Assembly (NCBI RefSeq): GCF_949628215.1
Contig: NC_134276.1
Span: 132,990,125-133,054,124 of the forward strand
DNA from: Phalacrocorax aristotelis
Taxonomy: Eukaryota > Chordata > Aves > Suliformes > Phalacrocoracidae
Direction: 5' to 3'
DNA length: 64,000 bases
Shown here: in pieces, positions 1 to 44,384 of the stretch
How the letters are laid out: each line of letters begins with the position of its first letter
How positions within the stretch are numbered: the stretch's first letter is position 1
Position numbers and translations under genes: made by a program
The notes under the pieces: model-generated
Told to the model about the DNA's origin: nothing
What the model saw: the letters and a program-made list of their open reading frames with translations, nothing else
Database searches by the model: none

Positions 1-2484
1 CACACCCCTATAAACAGGCTTATGGGGAACAAATATGCTTAAATATTCTGCCCTTCCCCTCCAGAATAAAAAATTTCTAGACTCTAAAAGCTTTTTATTT
101 TCCAATGGGGTTGTTTTGCAGGTCTTAAGTCCCCTTTAATGGGCCACCTCAGGAAGCAACAAGGACCGTAGGACAAGAAATAATCAGGAGAAAAAGTGGA
201 GTTGAGGAATGAGGTGAAGCTCCATGTCAGCTGGTTGGTTTCAGAGTCAGTTTCACTTTGCCCTGCAATCATCTCCACATCAAAAAGCTGACTGAAGGTG
301 TTATTAATAATTCCAACATTGTATCCCTAACTAAAGCTCTTGCCTCTAAAGGTCCTGCTGTGCTCAGTTATCTTCTAGACAAGTCCAGGAAAATGTGAGA
401 ATGGCAAGGTCAGTATCCACCCAGCATGTATCCTTGGCTTTACCTGTGTAAGTGCAAAGATGTAAGACCGTCTGTTTCTACAAATTGGTATGTGAAGCTG
501 AAGGGAAGACCAGATGGTTCAGGAGCATATGGCCTCTAGCCTAGTCACTGCTGAAAATCAGGTCTTCTAAAATCTGTGTCTCATTTTATTGTGGTTTTGG
601 TCTACAGTTGCTCTCAGCATTCATTTTAGTTTTCAAGTTTTGATTTAATTAAGAGTTCAAGTTTCAAAAATCAAGTGGGAAGCTGAACTGGGAATAGAGT
701 TGACAGTGAGTTGGGAAGATGTTACCACAATCAAAGCCCTCTTTCCACCTATAAGACAGCAAGGTGTCTGTTTCAAATATCTTCTCTTGATGTCAACTTT
801 GAAACCACTCAGGATGAACATAGGTAGTTAATGAAGTGGCAACTATTTCATTTCTGCACAGGATAGCAACACTACAACAACAAGGTTAAGCTACAACAGT
901 AAGCAATAAGGGCAAGCTTATTGTGTTTAGATTGTGGAGGCAAGTCTAAGAGGACCATAAAAATAACTGCAGATCTGAAACAGATATAAAAGCTTTAAAA
1001 TTTCTATTAAAACCCCCAGAAATTAAAAGACTTATTAACTTACACATTCATCAGTCAGTGTAGAAAAAAAGAAATTTTAAGTCACACTATCAAAGTGACA
1101 TGCTTACTGTATGTTATTAATGCTAATGATTTTTTCCAATGTTGGTATTTTCATACATAAGCATAATTAATCCAAGAGAGTGAAAAAACAGCTCAAAAAT
1201 ATAAACAAATTACAGAGAGGTATGTACATGTCATGCGGAGACTACTATTGCTATATTTTGTGCTGTGTTTCAGTTTCTAAAAATATTATAATCCTATTTT
1301 TCTATAACTTAGTTGAAGAAGTCACAAGCATCTCTACAAAAAATCAAATTTCTCTGGGTTAGATTTTGTTTATTGTACATATGCTGTTGTGTGGTGTAAT
1401 GCTCAAGGAGAAATTGAATTCTGCTTTTCTTCTTTTTTTTTTTTCCCCCCGAGGTCTGTAATAGAAGTAATAAAAAAGTGAAAACTTAATGCCACCAAGA
1501 TAAATAAATATCTTCAAACGTGCCCAAGAAGCCTGCACTCTCAGAGAGGAATGGTAAGTGTAGAACTGCACTTTTTGGATTTGTAAGTATATAATGTGCT
1601 ATAACATCTATTAGAAAGTAACTAACTCTTGTAACCCAGAATTGTACTGCCTAGGGAATGGGAATATGAATCAGATTATACTATGGCTGGCTTTGCATTG
1701 CTTTCCACTTGTCTATCCAAAATGTTGCATCTTAACATAAGTGAAGCCCTGTTTTTCTTAGATTGTTTTTTCTTTTTTTGCAATAGGTCCCTCAGTCTCT
1801 CATGGCTTCACTGTTGACCAAAAGTGTTAACTTGGAAAAAAAAAAAACAAAATCCCAGCCATCACCAGACAAAACTCGTTGCATCACCCGTATACTACTC
1901 GTGGTCCTGATGGGTGAGGTGGGCTGCTCTCTGCTCCTGTCACAGCATTTCAGGCAGCCTGGACCTCTCGGGCTCCACATCCCCTGGACCACCAGGGGGA
2001 GCAGAACTGGGATATGAAGGCAAGAGAATTTTCTCGGGTAATTTCTGGGGAAAAGAAAGGTCCTCCTCATTTTCAGGATAGTACAATAATTTAATTTACT
2101 ACTGCTTTGCAAGCCCAGTAAGAGCATGGCAGACCATCTGCAGGATAGCTTATCATAAGGCAAAAGCCAGAAAGCCTGCAGTTCAGCCAACAGTGGAAAT
2201 ACATTTCTGTGCCTAATTAGGTATCCAGCCAGGGCATCAGTAGATACAGAAACACCTATGAGTACATTGCTGATGAACACGTAAGTGGAGTTTTATGCAG
2301 GTATACTGGAGTTCTAGCCCATGTTTAGTTCTTCCCATTGGTATGTTGTCTCTGTTAGGTGGAGAATACATATGGGAAGCTGTCCTCCCATTCTGACTGG
2401 AGCCCACGTAAGCAGCTGTCTACATTCCTGGCGGCAAGTAGAAATGATTGTTCATCTAGTAGTGATGAACAGAACCAGAAAAAG

Positions 2485-2625
2485 ATTAAGGTGGGAAGGG
2501 ACTACTGGACATCTTGAGCCCAAATATCTACTCATAGCAGGGTTAATGCCAAAGCTGTGTCAGGTTGCTCAGGGCCTTGTTCAGGCAAACCCTGTACATG
2601 TCCAAGGCTGGTCCTCTCAGACATG
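2485..2625 (-). mobile_element. CR1 remnant
   Basis: Antisense CR1 piece: AGGTGGGAAGGGACTACTGG, CATAGCAGGGTTAATGCC, GGTTGCTCAGGGCCTTGTTC, CATGTCCAAGG. Diverged; edges approximate. Confidence 0.7.
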
Positions 2626-4724
2626 TGGGAAAGAGTGAGGGAGTGACCCCTGCTTCTACTGGGATGAGCAATAGAAATGAAACCCCAGATCTATGTCCTG
2701 TCTCTAACAGCTTCATTAGTTCCCTTGCCCTTGTTATTCTTCTCAGAGAAGACAACTGGCTTGACTACTTGTGCAGTCAAGTCTGCAAGTCCCTAAGCTA
2801 GGGGTGACCACTTTGTGATCAAAGGGATGCTTTGATAGTTTGGGAAGTACTATCAAGTGAGGGACTCCAGAGATTGTTTCTAGGTTCAGTTTCATTCATC
2901 ATCTAGATGAACATTTAACAGCAAAATGGTGAGACTTGTAGCTCTTTCTAAAATGTGAGGAGAGTAAACACAGTAAACAATTTGTAAGAAACATATGAAA
3001 GAGTTCTGTCTGAACTGCAGTTCAAAAGAAGCACGTCCCAACTCAGTCTTGGGAGCGTCCTTTGACTGTCCCAACAGTATCTCAAGACAAGACGTGGTGC
3101 ATACCATTCCTCCTCACTTCCCTCACCACAAGCCCACATATCTGTAGGAGGAAAGCCCAGGTGTGTTGTGTAGTGACATTTTCTAGCTAGATACCTAATC
3201 TCAGTGATACACAAAAGAGGATACTGGGAAACAGAAGGAAAAAATATACTTTGCGATTCAGAAATTCTCAGAGGGACTAGAAACACTGGATGAGATTGAA
3301 TACAAAGACATGCTGAGAGTGAGTTTAAAAGACGCAGTTATCTTCTTAGCATCAAAAAGCATGCCAGAGATGGGAAGCTCACTGAGAAGCCATGACAGTG
3401 AAAAGGTTGCGGAGGTGTAAATCACATAACTACAGAATATGATTGTAAAGATAAAGTTTTTTTTTAATTAAGTTCAGATTTTTTTTCACTAGACACTCAG
3501 GGAATTAATTTTGTCCAACAGTTTACAAAGACAAAATCAAACCTTCTGATGTACAAGCAAAAGGATCCTATCAATGAAATAGTAGAGTTGCATGAATAAT
3601 TAGCATGTAGTACTCCACTGTACTGGGTACAGCCTCAGTGTAGATTCCCTATTTTTCCCTTTGGATCTGCATTTTTGTGAAAAGGACACATGGCAAAACA
3701 ATGCAGCAGAGCTTTTACAGATATTAGTAAAGTTCCAGGCATTTGGGGTTTCTACTTTTTTATGCTTCCACTTGTTTATAGATTTGCTGCAGATCTTGAT
3801 CTTGCTGTAATATTAGATCATATCTTGTTTGACTACCATTGTACACATTCTGACTGGGAGCTACAGTAGGTGAACTCTAATCTACAAAATAACAAAGCAG
3901 TACATACAGCTTCTGACCACCATCATCTGGAATACCCCGATTTCTGACACCCATCAGCCAACACTAAAAAGGGGGAGAAGAAGAAAGTAAATCTTTTTTA
4001 GGCCATCTTCTTGCCTATTCCAAATAGCTTAGATCAAATGTCCTGAGAATCTGACCACTAATGAAACAGAGACAGCATCCCTAGTTTCCTCACCCCAGAG
4101 CTTTGGCACTTCTGAGATTCTACAGATGCAAACTTGGGTAGCCCTGAGGAACTGAATGTAACGCTGCGACACTGATTTTTTTTTTTTTTGCCTTAGGAAG
4201 GATATAAGCTCCTGAGCTGCCCTAGAGCCTTACCCTCTAGTTGTAAATGGTTCTTTCCTATTTTATGTTTACGTAGGCTTTGCCTCTTTTGTCTTGTCAC
4301 AAAGTTAGCTGTGGGTCCGTCTGACCAACTGCTACATCACAGGCTGAAGAAGGCACAGTATTGTACAAATGAAGACTGAAATGGGTACATTCCACTAGTG
4401 CAAACTCAAGGTATGGGATGTAAACAAGGAAACCTTATACTGGTGCTGCAATAGGAGTCATTCAAATATGAGGGGAAGGTGGGCATAAAAATTTGAGACT
4501 TAGCACTGTAGACTGAGAAAGCACACTTTAAACAGGATTAAACTGGAATAAATTTAAGATATAAGTATTCTGAATGACATTAACATTTGAATTATTTGTA
4601 CTGATATTTTACTTCATGTGCTATGTAAAATGTAAAGCTTAGTATTTTAATCATTTGTTCTCAAATTTCTCTTGCCTGTGTTCAAACTTCTTGGGATAGA
4701 TTTTGGTTTTCCAAGATGTATGGT

Positions 4725-4915
4725 TAGAGAATCACAGAACTCACTGAAAGATTTAGATGCAAGGGACCTCAGGAGGCCCATAGTCCCAACCCTGCCCACA
4801 GGAGGGCTGACTCCAGTGGTAGGTAAGTTGCTCATGGCTGTGTCCTGGCGACTCTGGAACATGTCCAAGGGTGGAGATCCCCCAGCTTCTCTAGGCAACC
4901 TGACAAAGTCTTTTC
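4725..4915 (-). mobile_element. CR1 remnant
   Basis: Antisense CR1 piece starting AGAGAATCACAGAACTCACT and containing GGGACCTCAGGAGGCCCATA, ACATGTCCAAGGGTGGAG and CTTCTCTAGGCAACCTG. Edges approximate. Confidence 0.75.
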
Positions 4916-5139
4916 GTTAGCCTTCCTTGGGGAGGAGGAGGAAGAGAGGAGGAGGAATGCAGCCTTACAGCAAGTGGAGGAATAATGCCACCTGTATTTT
5001 ACAGGGAGGGGTATAATAGCTGTGTAGGGGTGGGAGTAACATCCTTGATGACTGGCAGAAGAGATACAAAAAAAAGCAAGTTCTTTTATACATATGTTCC
5101 CCAGGAAGGAAACTAAAAGTCCTATGAGGTCTTCCTACA

Positions 5140-5162
5140 TAGAGAGAGAGACAGAGAGAGAG
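5140..5162 (+). repeat. (GA)n microsatellite
   Basis: GAGAGAGAGACAGAGAGAGAG run upstream of EPHA1. A nearby purine-rich GGAGGAGGAGGAAGAGAGGA tract lies at about 4930-4957. Confidence 0.8.
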
Positions 5163-5474
5163 TCCTTCTGGCTCAGTTCCTCTCCCATGATTTTTTTATT
5201 GAAAAGCAGGCACCTTCTTCCATCGATGCTGAGGAGCTTACTAAAAGAAAAACAGTAATCCTGCCAGATTAAGTGGCATGGTTATCACTCTGACATGCTG
5301 TCGCAGCTTGGGGAACAAACTGGGCTGCTGCATTCAGATGGATTTCCCTAAATATCTACTGCCAGGAAGGCTCAGTGGTTTTAGCCACATTATCACAGAA
5401 AGAAATGGACCGAGCAGTCTCTAACACAGTGCCTGGGATGTTTTCATCTCTAAAAGAACGTCTGGTTACCAGCG

Positions 5475-5640
5475 CAGCTCGGGGGGCCCGGGGGCAGAGG
5501 CGGGGGCCAGCCCCGGCCGGGCGCCCCGCCGAGCGGCCGCCCCCGCAGGGCCGCCCGGGCACGGCGGCGCCGGAGCAGGAGCCGGAGCCGGAGCCGGAGC
5601 CGGGACGGTGGCGAGGGCTGCCCAGAAGGTGGCAATCGTG
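5475..5640 (+). promoter_or_regulatory. Small CpG island, probable EPHA1 promoter
   Basis: A short, sharply bounded G+C- and CpG-rich block with NotI-like and GC-box-like motifs, ending about 320 bases before the EPHA1 ATG. It contains a (GGAGCC)n hexamer run at about 5573-5602. Flanks are of ordinary composition. A TTTAAA at about 5750 could act as an initiator-proximal TATA-like element, so the transcription start is inferred between about 5640 and 5870 only. Confidence 0.55.
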
Positions 5641-5960
5641 AGCCTTTTACGAGACTGGAGCAAAGGTGGAGGGAGGCTCCCAGGAAAAAGGTGGCTGCCT
5701 TTAAGGTGGGATCATTTGCCTGCCAGATGGGAAGTCTGTGACCAGCCCCTTTAAAACAGGTAAAGGCAGTAAGGCTTCTCCACCCACTTGCCTTGATCTT
5801 TCATCATAACTGTGGGCCAGGCAGGGAGGTTGTGCAATGTGTGCGCTCCAGTCAGGAGGCTGCGTGAGAGGTTCATGTACTGCGAGCAGGAGCCAAGGCT
5901 CGGAGGCCTGAGCCAGGAGAGCAGGCAGGGGCTGGGAGCCAGCGCCCCTCTAAAGCCAGC

Positions 5961-38568
<32,608 letters not shown>

Positions 38569-39520
38569 TCAGTCGTTGGTCTCTTAAGCTTGTCAAATGC
38601 CCATTCTTACCAGATATCACTTGGAATCATTCCTATGGCAATTGTTTCCAAATGAGTGACTGGGACAAGCAAAACAAACCAGAACTGAAAAGGCTCATGA
38701 GGCAACACCACCTGCTCTCATTTCTGTTCCCCCTTGCCTTAGCTCTGCAGCAGCCATCAATAGGTTTCAGAGCACTGGTCTTAGAAACTGTTGTCATCCC
38801 TGTCTTCTGTAGTCCATTCTGTGCAGCACTAAGTAATCACTGTTGTCCGCATACTGGAGTTTCAGACACTCAGTATATCACATGGAAACATAAGGATATG
38901 TACAAAGCAGGCTGGGGACGGTTGATAATGTTTTAAGATTGGAGATGAGATTTCAGATAGATTAGGACCTTCAGGGAACATGCACAAGGACACAGACATG
39001 TAGAGATCCCGGCATACATCCCTTCTCATTTCAGCAGCCTTCTGACTTCCTTATATTACAACAGGAACAAACTATTCAGTCTTTCACAAGACTGCTGGTA
39101 AGGGATATATTTTTTAAAATTCAGCTATTCTTGCCTTAAACACCAGCTCATGGTGTACTTCTTTCTTTGGAGAAGTTGCGAGTAGCAGCACACCCGGTTG
39201 TAACTTGTGTGATCATGTAATCTCAGCATGTTGCTGTTTTGCACATGCACACATCAGTGGGGAGACTTACCTCTCTCCAACCTGCTTAATACCTTTACTT
39301 GTGCCATGGGCACAAAACCCTCTAGATAACCATTTTTCTCTGCCCCTTTTTAAAAGAGAGAATAGTCTTGTTTGGCTGGATAGGGTATTTGTAACAGAAA
39401 ATTGTGTAGGTGGTCTGTCTTATTCCTTCTCTGTGGAGGAAATATTATTTATAAGAGCTCAAGACAATTATAGACTGTAAATAATATTTTGTAAATAAAC
39501 CTGTAGCAGAGCAGGCTGTG
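38569..39520 (+). other. EPHA1: EPHA1 3' untranslated region
   Basis: Non-coding sequence from the stop codon to just beyond the first canonical poly(A) signal. The end is estimated at about 15-25 bases after AATAAA. No repeat or other gene is seen in it. Confidence 0.7.
39494..39499 (+). terminator. EPHA1: EPHA1 poly(A) signal AATAAA
   Basis: Canonical AATAAA about 925 bases after the stop codon, followed by a GU-rich stretch (CUGUGUUGGAGUUCUUUGG). Confidence 0.7.
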
Positions 39521-40759
39521 TTGGAGTTCTTTGGCTTATTTCAAATATGATTAGGACCTTTACTGTAGCATATATTATAAGTTCTAGCAAGGTCCTTACA
39601 TACATGTTTAGTTGTTTCAGCCAATGGCCTTTGTCCATTTAATTGCAGTTTCAATGTGGAAATGCAGATGCATTAGGATTAAAGACTACATATGCAGCTG
39701 GTCACTTCAGACTTTTTTCTCTAAACCCATTTACAGCTGTATCCATCCATTAGCCAAGTCCATCTTTACTCCTAAACCATGAGAAGCATTAGAAGCTACT
39801 GCTGTAGTTTGATGAAATATATATAAGTAGTACCACCTTCTGCAGAATAGGCTGTCCTGTTCTGTGGGAGTGGGGGGGCAGGAAGTCTCACGCTGATAAT
39901 CCTGACTTTATTCTACCTGGGAAGAGTAGCCACCTCAAGATTTATTTTTCAGTGCTTAAGTCTAGGTAGGTGAAGAAGGTCAGTGTTAGCCATTCAGCAG
40001 TCAGTTACTTGCTGTAGATGGCTATCAGTGTTTCCACAATTGTATAATGCTCAAAATTCTTAAGGCTATGAATTAGCACTCCTGCTCCTGGGAAGGTCTT
40101 GCTTAACCATAAATGACAGAAGGGTTAAGAAGCAGAGATCTAAATAACTGCAACTTAAAGCAAGAAGGCTGGTTTCTAGTCAACATCAGAAGCAGCAGAA
40201 TGTACACAAGGAACCATAGTATACATGCACCTCGGCTACTCAGGTCACTGCAACTGTAGTAAGAGATACGGCTGACAAGATAAGCCCTTACTGTGAGTCT
40301 TTTTAGTGTATCAGTAAGTTCAATCTTAGTAATAGGTGTCTTTAACGTGAAGTATAGATAATAAAGTTGCTACATGGCAGAGAGCCCGTCTAGAAGATAA
40401 GCCCTGGTGAGGCTGTCACAAGATTATGAGCTTGTGTCATACATATGTAAACTTTAGCCTATCCTTGCAGATGGTAGAAAATTGGGAGTGGTTGACACAT
40501 CAGGCAGTTGTGCTGCCATTCAGAGGGACCTTAATGGATAGAAGAGATGGGAAGAGAGGAGACTCATTAAGGCGAACAAAGGGAAAGGCAGAGCCCTGCA
40601 ACTGGGAATAGCTCCATGCACCAGTATGTGCTGGGTGCTGACTGGCTGGAAAGCAGATTTGCAGGAATGGACTTGCAGGTCACAGTGATCAGCAAGTAGC
40701 GCTTGGGCCAGTAATGTGCCCTTGTAGCAAAGGAGGCCAACAGTATTTAGGTTGCATTA

Positions 40760-41300
40760 GCAAATGCATCGCCAGTAGCTGGAGGGAGCTGATTCTTCTC
40801 TATTCAGCATTGGTCAGAGATCTGAAGCATTGTGTCCAATTTTGGGCTCCCCAGCATGAAGGACATGGACTTACTGGAGCAAGTCCAGTGAAAGGCCACT
40901 ATGATTTTGAAGGGATTATAGTATCTGACGTATGAGGAGAGGCTGCGACAGCTGGGACTGTTCAGGCTTGAGATGACAAGGTTTGGGCGGCCCTTATCAT
41001 TGTGTATAAACACCTGATGGGAAGGAGTGAAGAAGAGGGAACCAGATTATCTTCAGTGGTAGCCAGTGAAAGGAGAAGAAGCAGTGGGAACACATCAAAA
41101 TATAATAAAATCCCTTTGAAGGTAAGAAAAAACTTACTGTGACAGTTGTTAAACGCTGGAACTGGCTACCCAGGGAGGTTGTGGAGTTCTAGTCCTTGGA
41201 GATATTAAACACTGATGGGGTACATTCCTGAGTAACCTGCTCTGGTTGGCCCTGCTCTGAGCAGGGAGGTCCCTTCCAGCTTCAATTGTGATGATGTGCT
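40760..41300 (+). mobile_element. CR1 LINE fragment between EPHA1 and ZYX
   Basis: Diverged sense CR1: CATTGTGTCCAATTTTGGGC, GAGGAGAGGCTGCGACAGCT, CTGGAACTGGCTACCCAGGG, ending in GAGGTCCCTTCCAGCTTCAA. It is older than the intron 5 copy, with many small changes. Confidence 0.85.
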
Positions 41301-41531
41301 GAATCAGCTGTCCTGATAGAAGCAGCTGCTCAGTTCCATGTCCTCAGGTACAGACAGTAGCAAGCCTGAGCACGTATTCCGAACAGGCACTCATGCACAC
41401 AAAATATACATGTATATAATAGATGCATGTATACACACACACTGTACATGACTGGCCTGAGGCAGAAAACACAGCAGTCATGCAAGCACAGCACAAACAG
41501 CCTGATCAGGATGAACCTGTTAGCAGGAAAT

Positions 41532-41546
41532 ATATATATATATACA
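41532..41546 (+). repeat. (TA)n microsatellite
   Basis: Short TA repeat between EPHA1 and ZYX. A (CA)n run lies about 140 bases further on. Confidence 0.8.
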
Positions 41547-41684
41547 CTATGGATCCCTCTGGTGTCTTAAGACTGGCTGTCTGGTAGTTGGCTGCATGAT
41601 CTGGAGCCTCAGCTGGTCTGTTACTGGCACCAGGACATGAGACCTTCAGCCCCACTCCAGTGGAGGGCACTCAGACCCCCTTGT

Positions 41685-41706
41685 GCACGCACACACACAC
41701 ACACAA
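41685..41706 (+). repeat. (CA)n microsatellite
   Basis: Short ACAC repeat (GCACGCACACACACACACAC then AAGG) in the intergenic region. Confidence 0.8.
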
Positions 41707-43218
41707 GGGAGCCCTCCAGTAGTTAGCCTTAAGCATTGGCTCTACCCAGCAGCTGGCCACAGGATTTCCTGGTCTCACAGTCACCTCACACACAGATGCA
41801 AACTGTTCTCTGGTAGCTGGTCTAGGCTTATCAGTAGCTGACTTCTAGACCAAAGACTAGTTGGCTTGGACCTCCTGGGAGCTCCAACAGCCAGCTCTCA
41901 GCCTGGTCTTTCCAGCATCTGGCCAGATTTGCAGCAATGCTAACTCATGGATCTCAAGCCTCTTACCCTACCCACTCACCAGCTACTCTGACTTGATTTT
42001 TGCTAGTGATTACATATAGACATACACACCCATATAATATGCAAACACTCAGGTATTTCCAGTTGCTGGCACTTAGACCTCCACATGCACTGAACAGAAT
42101 CCCTTCACACAGGAAAACAAAAATAAAATAAAGAAAAAAAAAGAGATTAGTAAGGAGACAGGACAGACTGCACTGACACACAGGGCATGGCCAGACAAGC
42201 GTACTGTGTACATGCAGCCAGCCCCTTTTCCCCCATTTTCCCATGCTGCTTCCCCTCCTTGATCACTCCCTTCTCCTGCCTTTGATCCTCCACCTACACA
42301 TCCCATAACAAGTGCAGTCCCCAACTGCTCTTTCCCTGCACCCCAAGGCTGTCAGAGGGACTACCCTACTCTTAATGAGCAAGGTGATCCAGGGAGCCCT
42401 TTCCATTGACTCTGTTGGACAGGTTTCATACCCAGACACCAGGGCTATAGCCCTCTGATTGCTCTGGGAAGAGGTAGGTTAAAGTGCTTCTCCCCCCCAC
42501 CCTCATTATTTCTCTCCTCTGTGCTCCTTGGTGTTTGTGGGCATAAGCTTTTAATCACATAATCTAGAAACAATCACTGAAAACAATGCCTGCAAACCAG
42601 AAAGAACTCAGATAAGAAAAAGAAAGCAAATGTACCATTTGTTTCTTCTTTGCTCATCCTATAGGAAAGCTCAAAGCATTTACTGGATCAATTTGCAAAG
42701 AGTCAGTCATTAATTTCCCCAAAATTGGCAAGAGAGCAAGAGTAGGGTTCATGCCTTTGAAGTGTGGAATCATTGATGCTTACCACAAACAGGAGTTTCA
42801 CCTGCAGTGACCAAGACAGTGCCCTGCTTAAAACTGTAAACATCGAGCACAAATACCTCCTGAGTAGCGATAGTTAAGGCAAAGCAAGCAAATTGACCAC
42901 TTTATTCCAGTCTGACGCAAGTGGATTTTAATAACTTGCCTCCCAGTCATACCATTAAGGAGACTACAATCTTGCTGTGCTGCAATGCAGTCTTCCACTG
43001 CTTTAAATGAGGGCTACTCTTCAGTCACAGGCAAGTAGAAAACTAGACAGTTTGAAAAGCAGACCAAGAGGTGGAGAAAGAAAGGCTATTTTCAGATCCA
43101 TAGTCTCTGGAGGCTAGGTGGAATAGCAACTACACATACATTCTCCACTGCTTAAGACAGCAATTCTCATGGGTAGTTGAACAGATACAGCAGACACGTT
43201 AATGGAAAAAACCCACAT

Positions 43219-43224
43219 TTTATT
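43219..43224 (-). terminator. ZYX: ZYX distal poly(A) signal AATAAA
   Basis: AATAAA on the minus strand about 1,050 bases after the stop codon, followed within 30-50 bases by a GU-rich stretch (UGUCUGCUGUAUCUGUU). This is the better of the two candidates. Confidence 0.55.
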
Positions 43225-43483
43225 GAATGCAGACAGTGGTTGGACAGTGTACTTATTCAAAAAAAATCTTTGTTCAGTTTGAGACTTTCTAGTCCAGGAA
43301 ATGGGGCTCAGTGCACTAACACTTAAAGCCAGACAGTACATTGCAATTACACTGCAGCTTTCACTGGCAGCAGTGGAAGAATCCCTACTGGACAGGGGGA
43401 TGTTCCTGAGTCTGCTGAATCCTCATCCACACACAAAGACACCTCCTCACTATGTGCTTATGCTGCCCATCTTTATGACAGTC

Positions 43484-43489
43484 TTTATT
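43484..43489 (-). terminator. ZYX: ZYX proximal poly(A) signal AATAAA
   Basis: AATAAA on the minus strand about 790 bases after the stop codon. Its downstream region is only weakly U/GU-rich, so use is uncertain. Confidence 0.4.
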
Positions 43490-44273
43490 TGTAAACATGC
43501 ATTCTTTGGACTGCTTTGCTACTCTGGTGCCCAGCCTGGCCTTCCAGAACCCACACTGGGAAATGAATAATTCTGGGGAGGGGAAAAAAGATTAAAATAA
43601 AAAAGTTTCCAAACTCAGGAACAGAGTAGGATTCCAAACATTGCCAGTTTAATCTGGCTAAGGAAAAAAAGCGACAAGGCAGTTAGCCAGTAAAATCCAT
43701 TAGAGACAGACAAGCTACAGTAGGTTAGCTTTTTCCAGCAACAATAACCGAGATTCCCAATATGTCCTACCTAACCCACTCTAACTCAGGGCAAGGAAGG
43801 AGGCAGAGGAAGACATCCTGATAATGATGTGGCACAAGGAAAAAAGACAGAAAAAAAAAAAATCAAAGACAGAAGTGGTGCCAAGATGGAGGCTTCCACC
43901 TTCTAAGGTCAAATTATTGTTCTTGGCTCTATAGAACAGAAGAATGCTCAGCCCTTCCAAGCCCTGCCACCCAGTCGTTCTTGCTACTTCCACCAGGTGG
44001 TGGTGAAGGTCTCATCTTTCTCCTCCAGAGTCATAAGGGAACAGAGATTTTGCATTGGCCGCTGTGGCCAGGAAGTGGCAACAGAAGTCGTCCTTTCTTG
44101 GTGGGTGTGCAGAGTGAAGTCTAGGAGCAGTGAGTCCTACATGAGTAAAGAACTGTGCTGGCATAGTCTCCGTTGGTAGCAATCTGCCTTGTCAGGCAGA
44201 AGGAGAGGACAATGGTGGGAAGGGAGAGAGTATTGAGTGCAGGGGTCTCAAGGGTATGCCCACTCCAAGCTCC

Positions 44274-44384
44274 TCAGCGTGCTGTTTTGGCACGAACAGT
44301 GTGACACTTCATACACAGCACGTGCCCATCCAGTGGAAAGCACCCATTCTCATCTGCTTCAATGGACAAGGGCTTCCCACAGTC
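44274..44384 (-). CDS. ZYX: ZYX last exon: LIM domain 3 second half and stop
   Basis: A 111-nt coding part: [36 protein letters not shown], then TGA at 44276-44274. It completes the third LIM domain. Acceptor is CTGTTTAG. Confidence 0.96.
   Translation of the reverse strand, partial: DCGKPLSIEADENGCFPLDGHVLCMKCHTVRAKTAR

Larger units (their letters stand above)
1..5370. other. Upstream non-coding region
   Basis: No gene recognised on either strand. Holds two CR1 remnants, simple A/T-rich and GA-rich tracts, and scattered short ORFs without family features. The longest (162 codons, minus, 1792-2280) has no recognisable domain. Confidence 0.6.
39521..43194. other. Intergenic spacer between the converging EPHA1 and ZYX genes
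   Basis: About 3.7 kb holding one CR1 fragment and TA and CA microsatellites. No coding sequence recognised. Confidence 0.7.
43195..44273 (-). other. ZYX: ZYX 3' untranslated region
   Basis: Non-coding sequence after the ZYX stop, reaching the distal poly(A) signal. If the proximal signal is used the UTR ends near 43,460. Small open stretches on either strand here look like chance. Confidence 0.6.

Noticed and set aside
1792-2280. 162-codon minus-strand ORF
   Set aside because: No family features, no splice context matched, and the region is otherwise repeat-bearing non-coding DNA.
5375-5641. 88-codon ORF across the EPHA1 CpG island
   Set aside because: The (EP)n tail comes from the GGAGCC hexamer repeat; no domain and no splice link to EPHA1 in frame.
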